NCBI RefSeq assembly: GCF_000716335.1
Contig: NZ_KL591019.1
Location: 28,113-92,112 of the forward strand
Direction of reading: 5' to 3'
From: Streptomyces sp. NRRL S-118
GTDB taxonomy: Bacteria; Actinomycetota; Actinomycetes; Streptomycetales; Streptomycetaceae
DNA length: 64,000 bases
Numbering within the stretch: the first letter of the stretch is position 1; each line of letters opens with the position of its first letter. Below, in pieces: positions 7,991 through 16,776 of this stretch. The notes beneath the pieces were generated by a model that made no database searches, had not been told where the DNA came from, and was given only the letters and a program-made list of their open reading frames with translations. The position numbers were made by a program, and so were the translations under genes.

Positions 7991-8927
7991 GGGCGGGCTC
8001 CTCGCTGTGGTGGCAGGCGACGCCGTCCTCCAGGCGGGGAGGCGTGCCGCAGGCGTCGGTCGCGCGGTCGCAGCGGGCGGCGAAGGCGCAGCCGTCGGGC
8101 AGGGCGCCGAGCTCGGGAGGCATGCCGGGGATGGGGGTGAAGTCGCGTTCCGGGAGGGCGGCGAGCAGACCGCGGGCGTACGGGTGCCGGGGTCCGGGCG
8201 CGCCGAAGAAGCGGTCGGCGGGGGCGAGTTCCACGATGCGGCCCGCGTACATGACGGCGACCCGGTCGGCGATCCGCTCGGCCGCCGCGAGGTCGTGGGT
8301 GATCAGCAGCAGCGCGCGGCCGCCGTCGGCGTGGCGGCGCAGTTCGTCGGCCGTGCGGTCGACGAGGTCGCGGTCGAGGCCGGTGGTCGGCTCGTCGGCG
8401 AGCAGCAGGGGCGCGTCGCCGACGAGTGCGAGGGCGGTGGCGGCGCGCTGGGCCTGGCCGCCGGACAGCTCGTGCGGGTAGTGGTCGAGGAGCCCGGCGG
8501 GGAACGAGGCCCGGCCGGCCGCTGCCTCGGCCGCCGCGCGCAGGCCGGAGCGGGGCGTGCCGGTCAGCTCGCGCAGGGTCTCCTCGAGATGGGCGCGCAC
8601 GGTGCGTACGGGCGTGAGGTGGGCGGCCGGGGATTGCGGGACGAGTCCGATGCGCCGTCCGCGGACCGTGCGGGCGAGGGTGCGCTCGTCCGCGGAGAGC
8701 AGGTCGATGCCGTCGATGACGGCCGTGCCGGCGGTGCGGGCGTTGCCGGGCAGCAGGCCGAGCAGCGCGGAGGCGAGGACGGACTTCCCGCAGCCGCTCT
8801 CACCGACGAGGGCCAGGCACTCCCCCGCCGCCAGGTCGAAGCTCGCGCCGCTGACGGCGGCGATGTGCCGGCCGCCGCGCAGGCGGAAGCGTACGGAGAG
8901 TTCGCGTACGGACAGGACGGGGCTCAC
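7983..8927 (-). CDS. nikD: Nickel/peptide-type ABC transporter ATP-binding protein (NikD/DppD-like)
   Basis: 314 residues from GTG 8927, whose GTGA overlaps the TGA of the upstream permease; a longer frame to 9041 is ignored for this reason. Walker A is GESGCGKSV (about 39), the signature LSGGQAQ, Walker B LLLADEPTTGLD and H-loop ITHDLAAAE. The C-terminal oligopeptide/dipeptide extension carries a Cys cluster (DGCAFAARCDRATDACGTPP), which in this family is typical of DppD/OppD and may bind a cofactor. It pairs with the next ATPase to energise the two permeases. Confidence 0.82.
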   Translation of the reverse strand: MSPVLSVRELSVRFRLRGGRHIAAVSGASFDLAAGECLALVGESGCGKSVLASALLGLLPGNARTAGTAVIDGIDLLSADERTLARTVRGRRIGLVPQSPAAHLTPVRTVRAHLEETLRELTGTPRSGLRAAAEAAAGRASFPAGLLDHYPHELSGGQAQRAATALALVGDAPLLLADEPTTGLDRDLVDRTADELRRHADGGRALLLITHDLAAAERIADRVAVMYAGRIVELAPADRFFGAPGPRHPYARGLLAALPERDFTPIPGMPPELGALPDGCAFAARCDRATDACGTPPRLEDGVACHHSEEPARA

Positions 8928-9823
8928 AGCATCAGCTCCGATCGGCGGCGCGGGTCGAGCCGTTCCCGCCAGGCACCGGCCAGGCCGGCGATGGCGAGGG
9001 TCGGGATGATCAGGAACAGGCCGGGGAAGAGGGTGGGCCACCAGTCACCGGCGAGGAGGGAGCCGCGCGCCGTCTGCACCAGGTTGCCGAGGCTCGCCTG
9101 GTGGGCGGGCAGCCCGAGGCCGAGGAAGGACAGGGCGGACTCGTGCCACATGGCGTGCGGCACCATGAGCACGGCGGCCAGACCGGCCTGCGGCAGTACC
9201 GCGGGCAGCAGGTGGCGGTAGGTGACGCGCCATCGGGAGGCGCCGCCGGAGACGGCCGCGTCGATGTACGGGCGGGAGCGCAGCGACAGCACCTCGGAGC
9301 GGACGATCCGGGCCGTGGACAGCCAGTGCGTGAGCGCGACCGACACGATGACGGGCCACACGCCGGGACGGAACATGGCGACGATGAAGATGCCGAGCAG
9401 GAGGTGCGGCACGGAGGCGAAGGTGTCGACGAGCCGCATGACGAGCCGGTCGGTCCAGCCGCCGAAGGCCGCGGCCGCCGCGCCCACGGCGGTGCCGACG
9501 ACGGTGGCGGCGAGTGCCGCGACGAGCCCGACGAGGAGCGAGACGCGCAGCCCGTAGACGCAGCGCAGCAGCAGGTCGCGGCCGACGTCGTCGGTGCCGA
9601 AGGGGTGCGCGGGGGACGGCGGCCGCAGCTTCAGCGACAGGTCCACGGCCTGCTGGTCGAGCTGGACCAGCGGCGGTACGACGAGCACGGCGAGGACGAC
9701 CGCCGCGACGACGGCCGCGGAGACGCGCACGCGGACGGTGCGGGTGGAGCGGCGGGTGCGTCCGCGGGACGTCCAGGTGCCGGGGGTCCGGGGGGTGCGC
9801 CCGGGGAAGGTCGTCTCAGCCAT
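8924..9823 (-). CDS. nikC: Nickel/peptide-type ABC transporter permease (NikC/DppC-like)
   Basis: 299 residues. A charged N-terminal tail is followed by TM1 (VAAVVLAVLVVPPLVQL) and the BPD_transp_1 core with about five more spans. The family N-terminal signature AHPFGTDDVGRDLLLRCVYG is clear, and the EAA-like loop facing the ATPase is VSGGASRWRVTYRHLLPAVLP. ATG 9823 lies inside the end of the previous permease (8-bp overlap). It forms the channel heterodimer with the upstream permease. Confidence 0.85.
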   Translation of the reverse strand: MAETTFPGRTPRTPGTWTSRGRTRRSTRTVRVRVSAAVVAAVVLAVLVVPPLVQLDQQAVDLSLKLRPPSPAHPFGTDDVGRDLLLRCVYGLRVSLLVGLVAALAATVVGTAVGAAAAAFGGWTDRLVMRLVDTFASVPHLLLGIFIVAMFRPGVWPVIVSVALTHWLSTARIVRSEVLSLRSRPYIDAAVSGGASRWRVTYRHLLPAVLPQAGLAAVLMVPHAMWHESALSFLGLGLPAHQASLGNLVQTARGSLLAGDWWPTLFPGLFLIIPTLAIAGLAGAWRERLDPRRRSELML

Positions 9824-10823
9824 CGAATCCCACCCTGGGGTCGGCCAGTCCGTAGAGCAGGTCGGAGAGCAGGTTGCCGAGCAGCACCGCCGCGGTGGCC
9901 AGCACGGTCAGTGCGGCGAGCAGCGGGAAGTCGACGGAGGTGGCGGCCTGGACGGTCGCGGCCGCGATGCCCGGCCAGCTGAAGACCGTCTCCACGAGCA
10001 GCGCGCCGGTGATCAGTTCGGGGACGCGGGAGCCGATGAGGGTGAGCATCGGCAGCATCCCGGAGCGCAGGGCGTGTCCGAACAGGACGGTGCGTCCGCG
10101 CAGCCCGCGCGCGCGTGCGCCGCGTACGGGGTCCTCGTCGAGCGCGTGGGCGACGCCCTGGCGCACGTACAGGAAGAACCAGGGCAGCTGGGAGATGCCG
10201 AGGACGAGCGCGGGAAGCACCAGGTGGGTGGCGACCTGGCCGGGGGTCACGGTGTCGCTGGCCGTGTCGGTCAGTCCGCCGGCCGGCAGCACGTCGAGTT
10301 CCAGGGCGAAGAACCAGATGGCGAGCAGTCCGAGCCAGAAGGCGGGTGCGGCTTCCAGGGTGTACGCGGCGGAGCTGACGCACCGGTCGAGCCAGCCGCC
10401 CTGCCGCCGTGCGGCCAGGACGCCGAGTGCGGTGCCGAGCAGGACGGCGACGGCGAAGGCGGTGGCCGCGAGCAGCACGGACCAGCCGATGCGCTCGCCG
10501 ATGACGTCGGCGACGGGCTGGCGCATCACGCTGGAGTCGCCGAGGTGGCCCCTGACGGCGTCGGTGAGCCAGTTCCACCAGCGCGGGACGAGCGGCTGGT
10601 CGGCGCCGAGGTTGGCGCGGAGCTGGTCGAGGTTCTCCTGGGAGGCGGTGAGCCCGGCGGTGCCGGCGTACGCCTTGACGGGGTCGAAGGGGGACGCGGC
10701 GGCGACGGCGAAGACGCCGAAGGTCACCACGAGGAGCACGGGGACGGCGAACAGGGCCCGTCGTCCCGCCATCCGGGCCATCGCTCCCCAGGGGAGGCGG
10801 CGGCCCGTTCGTGCGGCGGTCAC
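9816..10823 (-). CDS. nikB: Nickel/peptide-type ABC transporter permease (NikB/DppB-like)
   Basis: 335 residues from GTG 10823, overlapping the solute-binding protein stop (GTGA); a frame to 11438 is a read-through shadow. The N-terminal membrane span is RRALFAVPVLLVVTFGVFAV. The large extracytoplasmic loop with LRANLGADQPLVPRWWNWL is typical of DppB/NikB, and the EAA loop reads ARARGLRGRTVLFGHALRSGML. Six spans are predicted. Its partner is the next permease. Confidence 0.85.
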   Translation of the reverse strand: MTAARTGRRLPWGAMARMAGRRALFAVPVLLVVTFGVFAVAAASPFDPVKAYAGTAGLTASQENLDQLRANLGADQPLVPRWWNWLTDAVRGHLGDSSVMRQPVADVIGERIGWSVLLAATAFAVAVLLGTALGVLAARRQGGWLDRCVSSAAYTLEAAPAFWLGLLAIWFFALELDVLPAGGLTDTASDTVTPGQVATHLVLPALVLGISQLPWFFLYVRQGVAHALDEDPVRGARARGLRGRTVLFGHALRSGMLPMLTLIGSRVPELITGALLVETVFSWPGIAAATVQAATSVDFPLLAALTVLATAAVLLGNLLSDLLYGLADPRVGFDG

Positions 10824-12415
10824 TTCTTGGGCGTCCACTTCTCGACGTTCCACCACGGGCCGGCGGCGAGGCCGTGGTCGTGCGGCTCGACCTGGGTGGA
10901 CAGCCCGTCCCAGGCGTCGCCGACGACGTACACGTGGTCGATGTGGGTGAGGAAGGTGTAGCCGGGGTTCTTCACCAGTTCGCGCTGGACGGTGTCGTAG
11001 GCGGCCTTGCGGGCGGCCTTGTCGTCGGTCCTCCGGCCGTCGTCGAGGGCCTTGTCGACGACAGGGTTGTCGTACCACGCCATGTTGTTGAAGCCGTCGC
11101 CGCCGAGGGAGGACTTGAGCAGCTGGTACTGGTCGAAGTCGGGGTCGCCGGGCGAGCCGCCGCCCGCGAGGACCGCGTCGTGCTTCATGCGCGGTTCGAT
11201 GACCTCCCAGGTGCCGGCCTGGGTCCGGATGTCGATGCCGGCCTTCTTGGCGTCGGAGGCGTAGGCGAGGGCGTGGTCCTGGCGGAGCTTGTCGCCGGAG
11301 AGGTACCAGAGGGGGAAGGCGGCGCGGACGCCGTCCTTGGCGCGGATGCCGTCGGAGCCGCGCTTCCAGCCGGCGTCGTCGAGGATCTTCTCCGCCGCGG
11401 CCAGGTCGTGGCGGCGTTCGGTGCCCTTGGTGAACCACTCGCTGCCGGTGGGGACGGGGCCGTGGGCGGGCTTGCCGGCGCCTTCGAGGATGTTGTCGAC
11501 CATGGCCTCGCGGTCGACGGCGATGTCGAGGGCGCGGCGGATCGCGGTGTCACCGGTGACCTTGTTGTGGGTCGGCAGGGTCACGGTGCGGTAGTCGTAG
11601 GTGGTGGCCTCGTAGGTCTTCTTGTCGGCGTCGTTCCTGAACCCCTTGGCGAGGTTGGGCGGCAGGATCGCGCCGTCGAGGTCGCCGGAGCGCAGACGGG
11701 TGGCGCGGACGTCGTCGTCCTTGATGATCGCCATGGTGAACTTCTTCACCTTCGGTGCGCCGCCCCAGTAGTGGGGGTTGGCCTTGAAGCTGATCTTCTC
11801 GCCCTTGGACCAGCCGGTGAGGACGTACGGTCCGGTGCCGACGGGACGGGTGGTGAAGGGGCCGGAGTTGACGTCCTGCTTGCCCGCGACGTGCTCGGGG
11901 GCGATGGCGAGGACGGTGCGCTCGGCGAAGGGCGCGTAGGGGTACTTGAGGGTGAAGACGACCGTGTCGTCACCGGCCGCCTTGACGTCCTTCAGGGCGT
12001 CGAGCTCGGTCCTGGACGGGTTGTTGGTCTTCTTGTCGAGGATGGTGCGGTAGGTGAAGACGACGTCCTTGGCGCTGAACGGCTTGCCGTCGCTGAAGGT
12101 CACGCCCTTGCGGAGCTTGTAGGTGTACGTCAGGCCGTCCGCGCTCACCTCGGGCAGCGCGACCGCGAGGGCGGGCTTGAGCTTCATGTCGCCGTCGAAG
12201 GCGAGCAGCCCGTCGAAGATCTTGGAGTTGCCGTCCTTGCCGTAGCCGAGGAGGGGGCTGAGCGTCTCGGGCTCGTAGGCGATGCCGACGACCACGCTGT
12301 CGCCGGCGCCGTGGCCGCTGCCGCCGGAGCCGGGGTTCGAGCAGGCCGCCGCGGTCAGGGCCAGGGCCCCGGCCAGCGTCGCGGCGGCCATGCCGCGTAT
12401 GGATCGGGCGGTCAT
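10820..12415 (-). CDS. nikA: Nickel/peptide family-5 solute-binding lipoprotein (NikA-like)
   Basis: 531 residues from ATG 12415, which has GAGGGG eight bases upstream; a GTG nine bases earlier lacks spacing. A lipoprotein signal ends LALTAAACSN. The SBP_bac_5 fold is evident (IAYEPETLSPLLGYGKDG, GLTYTYKLRKGVTFSDGKPF, TRPVGTGPYVLTGWSKG, GDLDGAILPP). It captures ligand outside the membrane for the four downstream components. Family 5 proteins bind peptides, nickel chelates or other solutes. I favour nickel because of the upstream palindrome (12447-12463) and similarity to Streptomyces NikA, but a peptide role is not excluded. Confidence 0.8.
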   Translation of the reverse strand: MTARSIRGMAAATLAGALALTAAACSNPGSGGSGHGAGDSVVVGIAYEPETLSPLLGYGKDGNSKIFDGLLAFDGDMKLKPALAVALPEVSADGLTYTYKLRKGVTFSDGKPFSAKDVVFTYRTILDKKTNNPSRTELDALKDVKAAGDDTVVFTLKYPYAPFAERTVLAIAPEHVAGKQDVNSGPFTTRPVGTGPYVLTGWSKGEKISFKANPHYWGGAPKVKKFTMAIIKDDDVRATRLRSGDLDGAILPPNLAKGFRNDADKKTYEATTYDYRTVTLPTHNKVTGDTAIRRALDIAVDREAMVDNILEGAGKPAHGPVPTGSEWFTKGTERRHDLAAAEKILDDAGWKRGSDGIRAKDGVRAAFPLWYLSGDKLRQDHALAYASDAKKAGIDIRTQAGTWEVIEPRMKHDAVLAGGGSPGDPDFDQYQLLKSSLGGDGFNNMAWYDNPVVDKALDDGRRTDDKAARKAAYDTVQRELVKNPGYTFLTHIDHVYVVGDAWDGLSTQVEPHDHGLAAGPWWNVEKWTPKK

Positions 12416-12446
12416 GGTCCACACCCCTCATGAAGATCAGCTGCTG

Positions 12447-12463
12447 TTGCGAACGATTCGCAA
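12447..12463. promoter_or_regulatory. Nur-box-like palindrome upstream of nikABCDE-like operon
   Basis: A perfect inverted repeat TTGCGAA-CGA-TTCGCAA lies 32-48 bases before the nikA-like start. Read as TTGCGA-N5-TCGCAA, it matches the published Nur operator form TTGCaa-N5-ttGCAA except at one symmetric pair in each half. Nur is the nickel-responsive Fur-family repressor of Streptomyces. The site assignment is inference. Confidence 0.55.
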
Positions 12464-12502
12464 TTAAACAGCATGTAGAGGGGTGGGCGCCTACCACGGT
12501 CC

Positions 12503-13582
12503 TTACGAGCCGGTCCGGGGCCCGGGGAGGTCCACCAGCTCGGCGAGCGCTTCCTTGTGCCTTCCCGCCGCACCCAGCGCGGCCTGGTCGGCCTTGGCGC
12601 GCTTGAGGTAGAGGTGCGCCGGGTGCTCCCAGGTCATACCGATGCCGCCGTGCAGCTGGACGCATTCCTCCGCCGCGTGGACGGCCACCCGTGAGCAGTA
12701 CACCTGGGCGACGGCCACGGCGAGCGGGGCGTCGCCGCTGCCGGTGGCGAGCGCGTCGGCGGCGTTGCGGGCGGCGGCGCGGGCGTGCACGACCTGGAGC
12801 CACAGCTGCGCCATGCGGTGCTTGAGCGCCTGGAAGGAACCGATCGGGCGGTTGAACTGGTGGCGCTGGCGGGTGTGGCGGACCGTCTCCTCCAGGCACC
12901 ACTCGGCGACGCCGAGCTGCTCCGAGGCGAGCAGTCCGGCCCCCGCGAGCAGCCCGCGGTGCACCGCCGCGCGGGCGGCGTCCGCGTCGGCGAGCCGGGT
13001 TCCGGCGTCGGCGGCGGTCACGGCGGCGAGGGGGCGGGTCAGGTCCAGCGGGGTCTGCGGCACGATGGAGGCGTCGGCGGCGTCGACCGCGTACAGCCCG
13101 TCGGGCCGCACCACGAGCAGCACGTCGGCGCGGGCGGCGTCCGCCACGCCGGTGACGGTACCGGTGGTCGCCGGCTCGTACCCGGGCCCGGCTGAGAACG
13201 GCACGGCGAGCACGGCGGTCCTGCTGCCGGTGGCGAGCTCGCCGAGCAGGTCGACGGCGGCCCGGCTCGTGTCCAGGGCGAGCAGCGTCCCGGTCGCGAC
13301 GACGGAGCTGGTGAGGTACGGGACCGGCGTCACCGCGCGGCCGAGCTCCTCCAGTACGACGGCCGCCTCGCGGTGGGTCGCGCCCTGGCCGCCGAGCTTC
13401 TCGGGGACGAGGAGCCCGGCCGCGCCCATGTCCGCCGCGAGCGCCTGCCAGAGGGCGGGGTCGTACGGCGTGTCGCGCTCGATGCGGCCGGCCAGCTCAG
13501 CGGGGTCGGCGCGGCCGGTGAGCAGGGAGCGCACGGCGGCCCGCAGGTCGCTCTCGGCCTCGGAGTAGAGCAGGTCGGTCAT
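12503..13582 (-). CDS. Acyl-CoA dehydrogenase family protein (small subunit type)
   Basis: 359 residues, starting at ATG 13582 that overlaps the previous stop (ATGA). The acyl-CoA dehydrogenase fold is recognisable: LLVPEKLGGQG, RHQFNRPIGSFQALKHRMAQ, AAEECVQLHGGIGMTWEHPAHLY. The middle beta-domain (about 120-200) is divergent and short of the usual FAD-contact consensus. Such shortened members typically form alpha2beta2 heteromers with an adjacent full-length dehydrogenase, as in mycobacterial FadE pairs acting on steroid or CoA side chains. The next gene upstream is exactly such a partner. The substrate is unknown. Confidence 0.82.
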   Translation of the reverse strand: MTDLLYSEAESDLRAAVRSLLTGRADPAELAGRIERDTPYDPALWQALAADMGAAGLLVPEKLGGQGATHREAAVVLEELGRAVTPVPYLTSSVVATGTLLALDTSRAAVDLLGELATGSRTAVLAVPFSAGPGYEPATTGTVTGVADAARADVLLVVRPDGLYAVDAADASIVPQTPLDLTRPLAAVTAADAGTRLADADAARAAVHRGLLAGAGLLASEQLGVAEWCLEETVRHTRQRHQFNRPIGSFQALKHRMAQLWLQVVHARAAARNAADALATGSGDAPLAVAVAQVYCSRVAVHAAEECVQLHGGIGMTWEHPAHLYLKRAKADQAALGAAGRHKEALAELVDLPGPRTGS

Positions 13583-14760
13583 CGCGCCAGGTCCTTCCAT
13601 GCGACGTCCTTGTCGGTGCGCGGCTCGGCGGGCAGGCCGAGGACGCGCTCGGCGACGATGTTGAGGAGCACCTCGCTGGTACCGCCCTCGATGGAGTTGC
13701 CCTTGGAGCGCAGGTAGCGGTAGCCGGCGTCGCGGCCGGTGAAGTCGACCAGCTCGGGGCGGCGCATGGTCCAGTCGCCGTACAGCAGGCCCTCCTCGCC
13801 GAGGAGTTCGACCTCCAGGCCGCTGATCTCCTGGTTGAGGCGGGCGAAGGCGAGCTTCATGGCGCTGCCCTCGGGGCCGGGCTGGCCCGCCACGAGCTGC
13901 TGGCGCAGCCGCTCGCCGGTGAGCCGGGCGACCTCGGCGTCCACCCACAGGTCGAGCAGGCGCTGGTGGAGGTCGTGGCTGCGCAGTTCGGGGCGCTCGC
14001 GCCAGGTCCGCGAGACGGGGCCGATCATGCCGCCCTCGCGCGGGATGCGGGCGCCTCCGATGGCGACGCGCTCGTTGTTCAGGGTGGTCTGGGCGACCTT
14101 CCAGCCGTCGCCGATCTCGCCGAGGCGGTGGGCGTCGGGGATGCGGACGCCGGTGAGGAAGACCTCGTTGAACTCGGCCTCGCCGGTGATCTGGCGAAGC
14201 GGCCGCACCTCGACGCCCGGGTCGGTCATGTCGCACAGGAAGTAGGTGATGCCGCGGTGCTTGGGGGCGTCCGGGTCGGTGCGGGCGATGAGGATCGCCC
14301 AGCGGGCCACGTGGGCGCTGGACGTCCAGACCTTCTGGCCGTCGACCACCCAGTCCTCCCCGTCGCGCACCGCGCGGGTGCCCAGCGCGGCGAGGTCGGA
14401 GCCGGCGCCGGGCTCGCTGAACAGCTGGCACCACACCTCCTCCCCCACCCACAGGGGGCGCAGGAAGCGCCGCTTCTGCTCCTCTGTGCCGTAGGCGAGG
14501 ATCGTCGGAGCCGCCATGCCGAGGCCGATCCCGATGCGGCGCGGGTCGTTGTCGGGGGCTCCGGCGGCCTCCAGTTCGGCGTCGACGACGGCCTGGAGGG
14601 CGCGGGGGGCGCCGAGTCCGCCGAGTCCCACCGGGTAGTGGACCCAGGCGAGACCGGCGTCGAACCGGGCCTTGAGGAAGTCCGTGCGGCCGGTTGTGGC
14701 GGGCGGGTGCGCGGCCAGCAGCTCCTGGGTGAGGCGGCGCAGGTCGTCGGCGTCGGTCAT
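13579..14760 (-). CDS. Acyl-CoA dehydrogenase
   Basis: 393 residues, ATG 14760 overlapping the oxidoreductase stop. The FAD-binding beta domain is canonical: WCQLFSEPGAGSDLAAL near 115-130, DGQKVWTSSAHVARW, ITYFLCDMTDPGV. The C-terminal helical domain includes LAFARLNQEISGLEVEL and SIEGGTSEVLLNIVAERVLGL. The alpha,beta-oxidation of an acyl-CoA with electron transfer to ETF is the family role. It is translationally coupled to the downstream short dehydrogenase and the upstream quinone oxidoreductase, suggesting one fatty-acid or side-chain degradation operon. Confidence 0.88.
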   Translation of the reverse strand: MTDADDLRRLTQELLAAHPPATTGRTDFLKARFDAGLAWVHYPVGLGGLGAPRALQAVVDAELEAAGAPDNDPRRIGIGLGMAAPTILAYGTEEQKRRFLRPLWVGEEVWCQLFSEPGAGSDLAALGTRAVRDGEDWVVDGQKVWTSSAHVARWAILIARTDPDAPKHRGITYFLCDMTDPGVEVRPLRQITGEAEFNEVFLTGVRIPDAHRLGEIGDGWKVAQTTLNNERVAIGGARIPREGGMIGPVSRTWRERPELRSHDLHQRLLDLWVDAEVARLTGERLRQQLVAGQPGPEGSAMKLAFARLNQEISGLEVELLGEEGLLYGDWTMRRPELVDFTGRDAGYRYLRSKGNSIEGGTSEVLLNIVAERVLGLPAEPRTDKDVAWKDLAR

Positions 14761-15734
14761 CGTGCTGCTCCTTCCGTGGCGGCCGGGAGGACGACCAGGC
14801 GGCCGGTGGTGGCGCCGTCGGCGACGCGCTGGACCGCGGCCGGCGCGTCCTCGAAGGCGACGCGCTCGCTGATCAGCGGCTTGATGAGGCCCTTGGCGGC
14901 GTACGCGGTGAGTGTGTCGTGGCAGCGGCGGACCGCCTCGGGGTCGTACTGGTTGTACAGGCCCCAGTGCAGGCCGACGATCGAGTAGTTCTTGACCAGG
15001 GCGTGGTTGAGAGCGGGGGCCGGGATGTCGCCGCTGGCGAAGCCGACCACGATGATCCGGCCCTCGAAGGCCACGCACTTGGCCGACTTGGCGTACGCGT
15101 CGCCGCCGACCGGGTCGTAGACGACGTCGGCGCCCCGGCCGCCGGTGGCCTCCTTGACGGCCGCGACGATGTCCTCGGTGCGCCGGTCGATGACGAGGTC
15201 GCAACCGAGTTCGCGCGCGGCGGCCGCCTTCTCCGCGCCCCCCACGACTCCGATGACCTGCGCGCCGGCCGCCTTGCCGAGCTGTACGGCGGCGCTGCCG
15301 ACGCCGCCCGCGGCGGCGTGGACGAGGAGGGTCTCGCCCTCCTTCAGTCCGGCCCGGCGGTGCAGCCCGAACCAGCCGGTCTGGTAGCCGATGTGCAGGG
15401 CCGCGGCTTCGGCGTCGTCGAGGGCGTCGGGCGCGGGCAGGACCGCGGCGCCGTCGGCGACGACGTACTCGGCGAGCCCGCCGTACGGCAGGGCGGGCGT
15501 GGCGATCACGCGGCGGCCGTCCTCCGTCTCGCCGCAGATCTCCACGCCGGGGGTGAAGGGGAGGGGCGGGCGCACCTGGTAGTGGCCCCGGCACAGCAGC
15601 GCGTCCGGGAAGTTGATGTTCGCGGCCCTGACCCGCAGCAGGATCTGCCCGTCCCCGGGCGTGGGCCGGTCCACCTCTTCGAGCCGCATCACCTCGCTCG
15701 GCTCGCCGTTGCGGTGTACGCGCCATGCCTGCAT
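14757..15734 (-). CDS. NADPH:quinone oxidoreductase family protein (zinc-independent MDR)
   Basis: 325 residues from ATG 15734, which has GGAGG eight bases upstream; a frame to 15776 lacks that. The medium-chain dehydrogenase/reductase layout is clear: N-terminal GroES-like part (VRAANINFPDALLCRGHYQV, FTPGVEICGE) and a Rossmann domain with LLVHAAAGGVGSAAVQLGKA near residue 140. The catalytic-zinc residues are absent, as in quinone oxidoreductases. It reduces quinones or enoyl substrates with NADPH. First gene of the three-gene operon with two acyl-CoA dehydrogenases; a candidate operator lies 48-60 bases upstream. Confidence 0.87.
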   Translation of the reverse strand: MQAWRVHRNGEPSEVMRLEEVDRPTPGDGQILLRVRAANINFPDALLCRGHYQVRPPLPFTPGVEICGETEDGRRVIATPALPYGGLAEYVVADGAAVLPAPDALDDAEAAALHIGYQTGWFGLHRRAGLKEGETLLVHAAAGGVGSAAVQLGKAAGAQVIGVVGGAEKAAAARELGCDLVIDRRTEDIVAAVKEATGGRGADVVYDPVGGDAYAKSAKCVAFEGRIIVVGFASGDIPAPALNHALVKNYSIVGLHWGLYNQYDPEAVRRCHDTLTAYAAKGLIKPLISERVAFEDAPAAVQRVADGATTGRLVVLPAATEGAAR

Positions 15735-15779
15735 CGAGGGCCTCCACAAGGGTCGGGCAGAACCACCTTGGGCCACATA

Positions 15780-15794
15780 CTAAGCGGTCGCTTG
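15780..15794. promoter_or_regulatory. AAGCG-CGCTT palindrome, probable TetR-type operator
   Basis: CTAAGCGGTCGCTTG contains arms AAGCG and CGCTT around a 2-nt centre, 48-60 bases before the oxidoreductase start. Such palindromes are frequent upstream of actinobacterial acyl-CoA genes controlled by TetR-family repressors. The cognate regulator is not in this window. Confidence 0.5.
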
Positions 15795-15846
15795 CCTCGC
15801 AGGGAAGGGGCGGGCCCCGGAGACCGCCGGGCCTTCCGGGGCTTCT

Positions 15847-15872
15847 CCCCGCCCGGGCTCGCGCGGGCGGGG
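15847..15872 (-). terminator. Hairpin terminator after PIG-L gene
   Basis: A 9-bp stem CCCCGCCCG / CGGGCGGGG with an 8-nt loop lies 7-32 bases past the stop of the PIG-L deacetylase gene. No U-tract. Confidence 0.55.
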
Positions 15873-15878
15873 CAGGGG

Positions 15879-16634
15879 TCAGCGGCTGAAGAGCTCGAAG
15901 GTCACGGCGGGGCGACCGCCGAAGCGCGCGGCCGCGGCCTGCGCGTTGCCGGTGAGGAAGGTGCGGCAGTACTCCTCCGGGTCCTGGTCCGTCAGGCCCT
16001 CGATGTACGCGCGGTGCTCCAGCAGCGAACGCACGGCGCGCTCCAGGCCGGGCGCCGCGTCGACGGCGTGGGTCGGCGTGGAGGATCCGGCGACGGCCAC
16101 CCAGCGGACGCCGTTCCACGGTTCGAGGCCCTGCTCGGTGAGCTCGGGGAAGATCCAGCGGTTGCCCGCGTCCCCCGCCGCGTCGAGGGTGGCGCGGCCG
16201 ACCGCGACGTGGTCGGGGGTGTTCCAGGCGACACCGCCCCAGGTGTCGCGGTGGTTGAGCGTGATGACGAGCTCCGGGCGATGGCGGCGGATCGCGGCGG
16301 CGATGTCCCGGCGCAGCGCGAGGCCGTACTCGACGACGCCGTCCCGGTGGTCGAGGAACTCCACCACCGGGACGCCGACGACCGCGGCGCTGGCCCGCTG
16401 CTCCCGCTCCCGCAGGGGTCCGCAGGTGGCGGGGTCGATGCCGTCGATGCCGGCCTCACCGCGCGTGGCGAGGAGGTACGCGACCTCGCGGCCGGCGTCG
16501 GTCCAGGCGGCGACGGCCGCGGAGCACCCGTATTCGAGGTCGTCGGGGTGGGCGACCACGGCGAGGGCACGCTGCCAGTCCTCGGGCATCGGCCGGAGCT
16601 GGTCGGCCGGTTGATCGGTCAGGTGATCGGTCAT
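15879..16634 (-). CDS. PIG-L/LmbE family deacetylase
   Basis: 251 residues. The zinc-binding signature AVVAHPDDLEYGC (about residues 26-38) supplies His, Asp, Asp. A second metal-binding His is in the LNHRDTWGG / TPDHVAVGRATLDAA region. The family removes acetyl from GlcNAc-type substrates; actinobacterial relatives include MshB and mycothiol-conjugate amidase, and others act in antibiotic pathways. The N-terminus MTDHLTDQPADQL is a polar repeat-like leader and the exact start could be residue 16 (MPEDWQRAL). It is monocistronic, with an 8-bp tandem array upstream. Confidence 0.85.
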   Translation of the reverse strand: MTDHLTDQPADQLRPMPEDWQRALAVVAHPDDLEYGCSAAVAAWTDAGREVAYLLATRGEAGIDGIDPATCGPLREREQRASAAVVGVPVVEFLDHRDGVVEYGLALRRDIAAAIRRHRPELVITLNHRDTWGGVAWNTPDHVAVGRATLDAAGDAGNRWIFPELTEQGLEPWNGVRWVAVAGSSTPTHAVDAAPGLERAVRSLLEHRAYIEGLTDQDPEEYCRTFLTGNAQAAAARFGGRPAVTFELFSR

Positions 16635-16712
16635 GGCCGCAGGATACGGGCGCGGTGATCAACTCCGTGGCCGTATCGCCCGGGTGGGAGAAAGGCGTCG
16701 CCGCCTCGCCAT

Positions 16713-16776
16713 CTCACCACCTCACCACCTCGCCGCGTCACCGCGTCACCGCGTCACCGCGTCACCGCGTCACCGG
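16713..16776. repeat. 8-bp tandem array (8 units)
   Basis: Eight consecutive 8-mers: CTCACCAC twice, CTCGCCGC, GTCACCGC four times, GTCACCGG. It sits 79-142 bases upstream of the PIG-L start, in the 260-bp gap between PIG-L and the GH5 gene. Nothing else is evident in that gap. Confidence 0.85.

Noticed and set aside
7328..12415. Dipeptide importer as the only reading
   Set aside because: Sequence fits both, but the operator favours nickel; kept as an alternative rather than the call.
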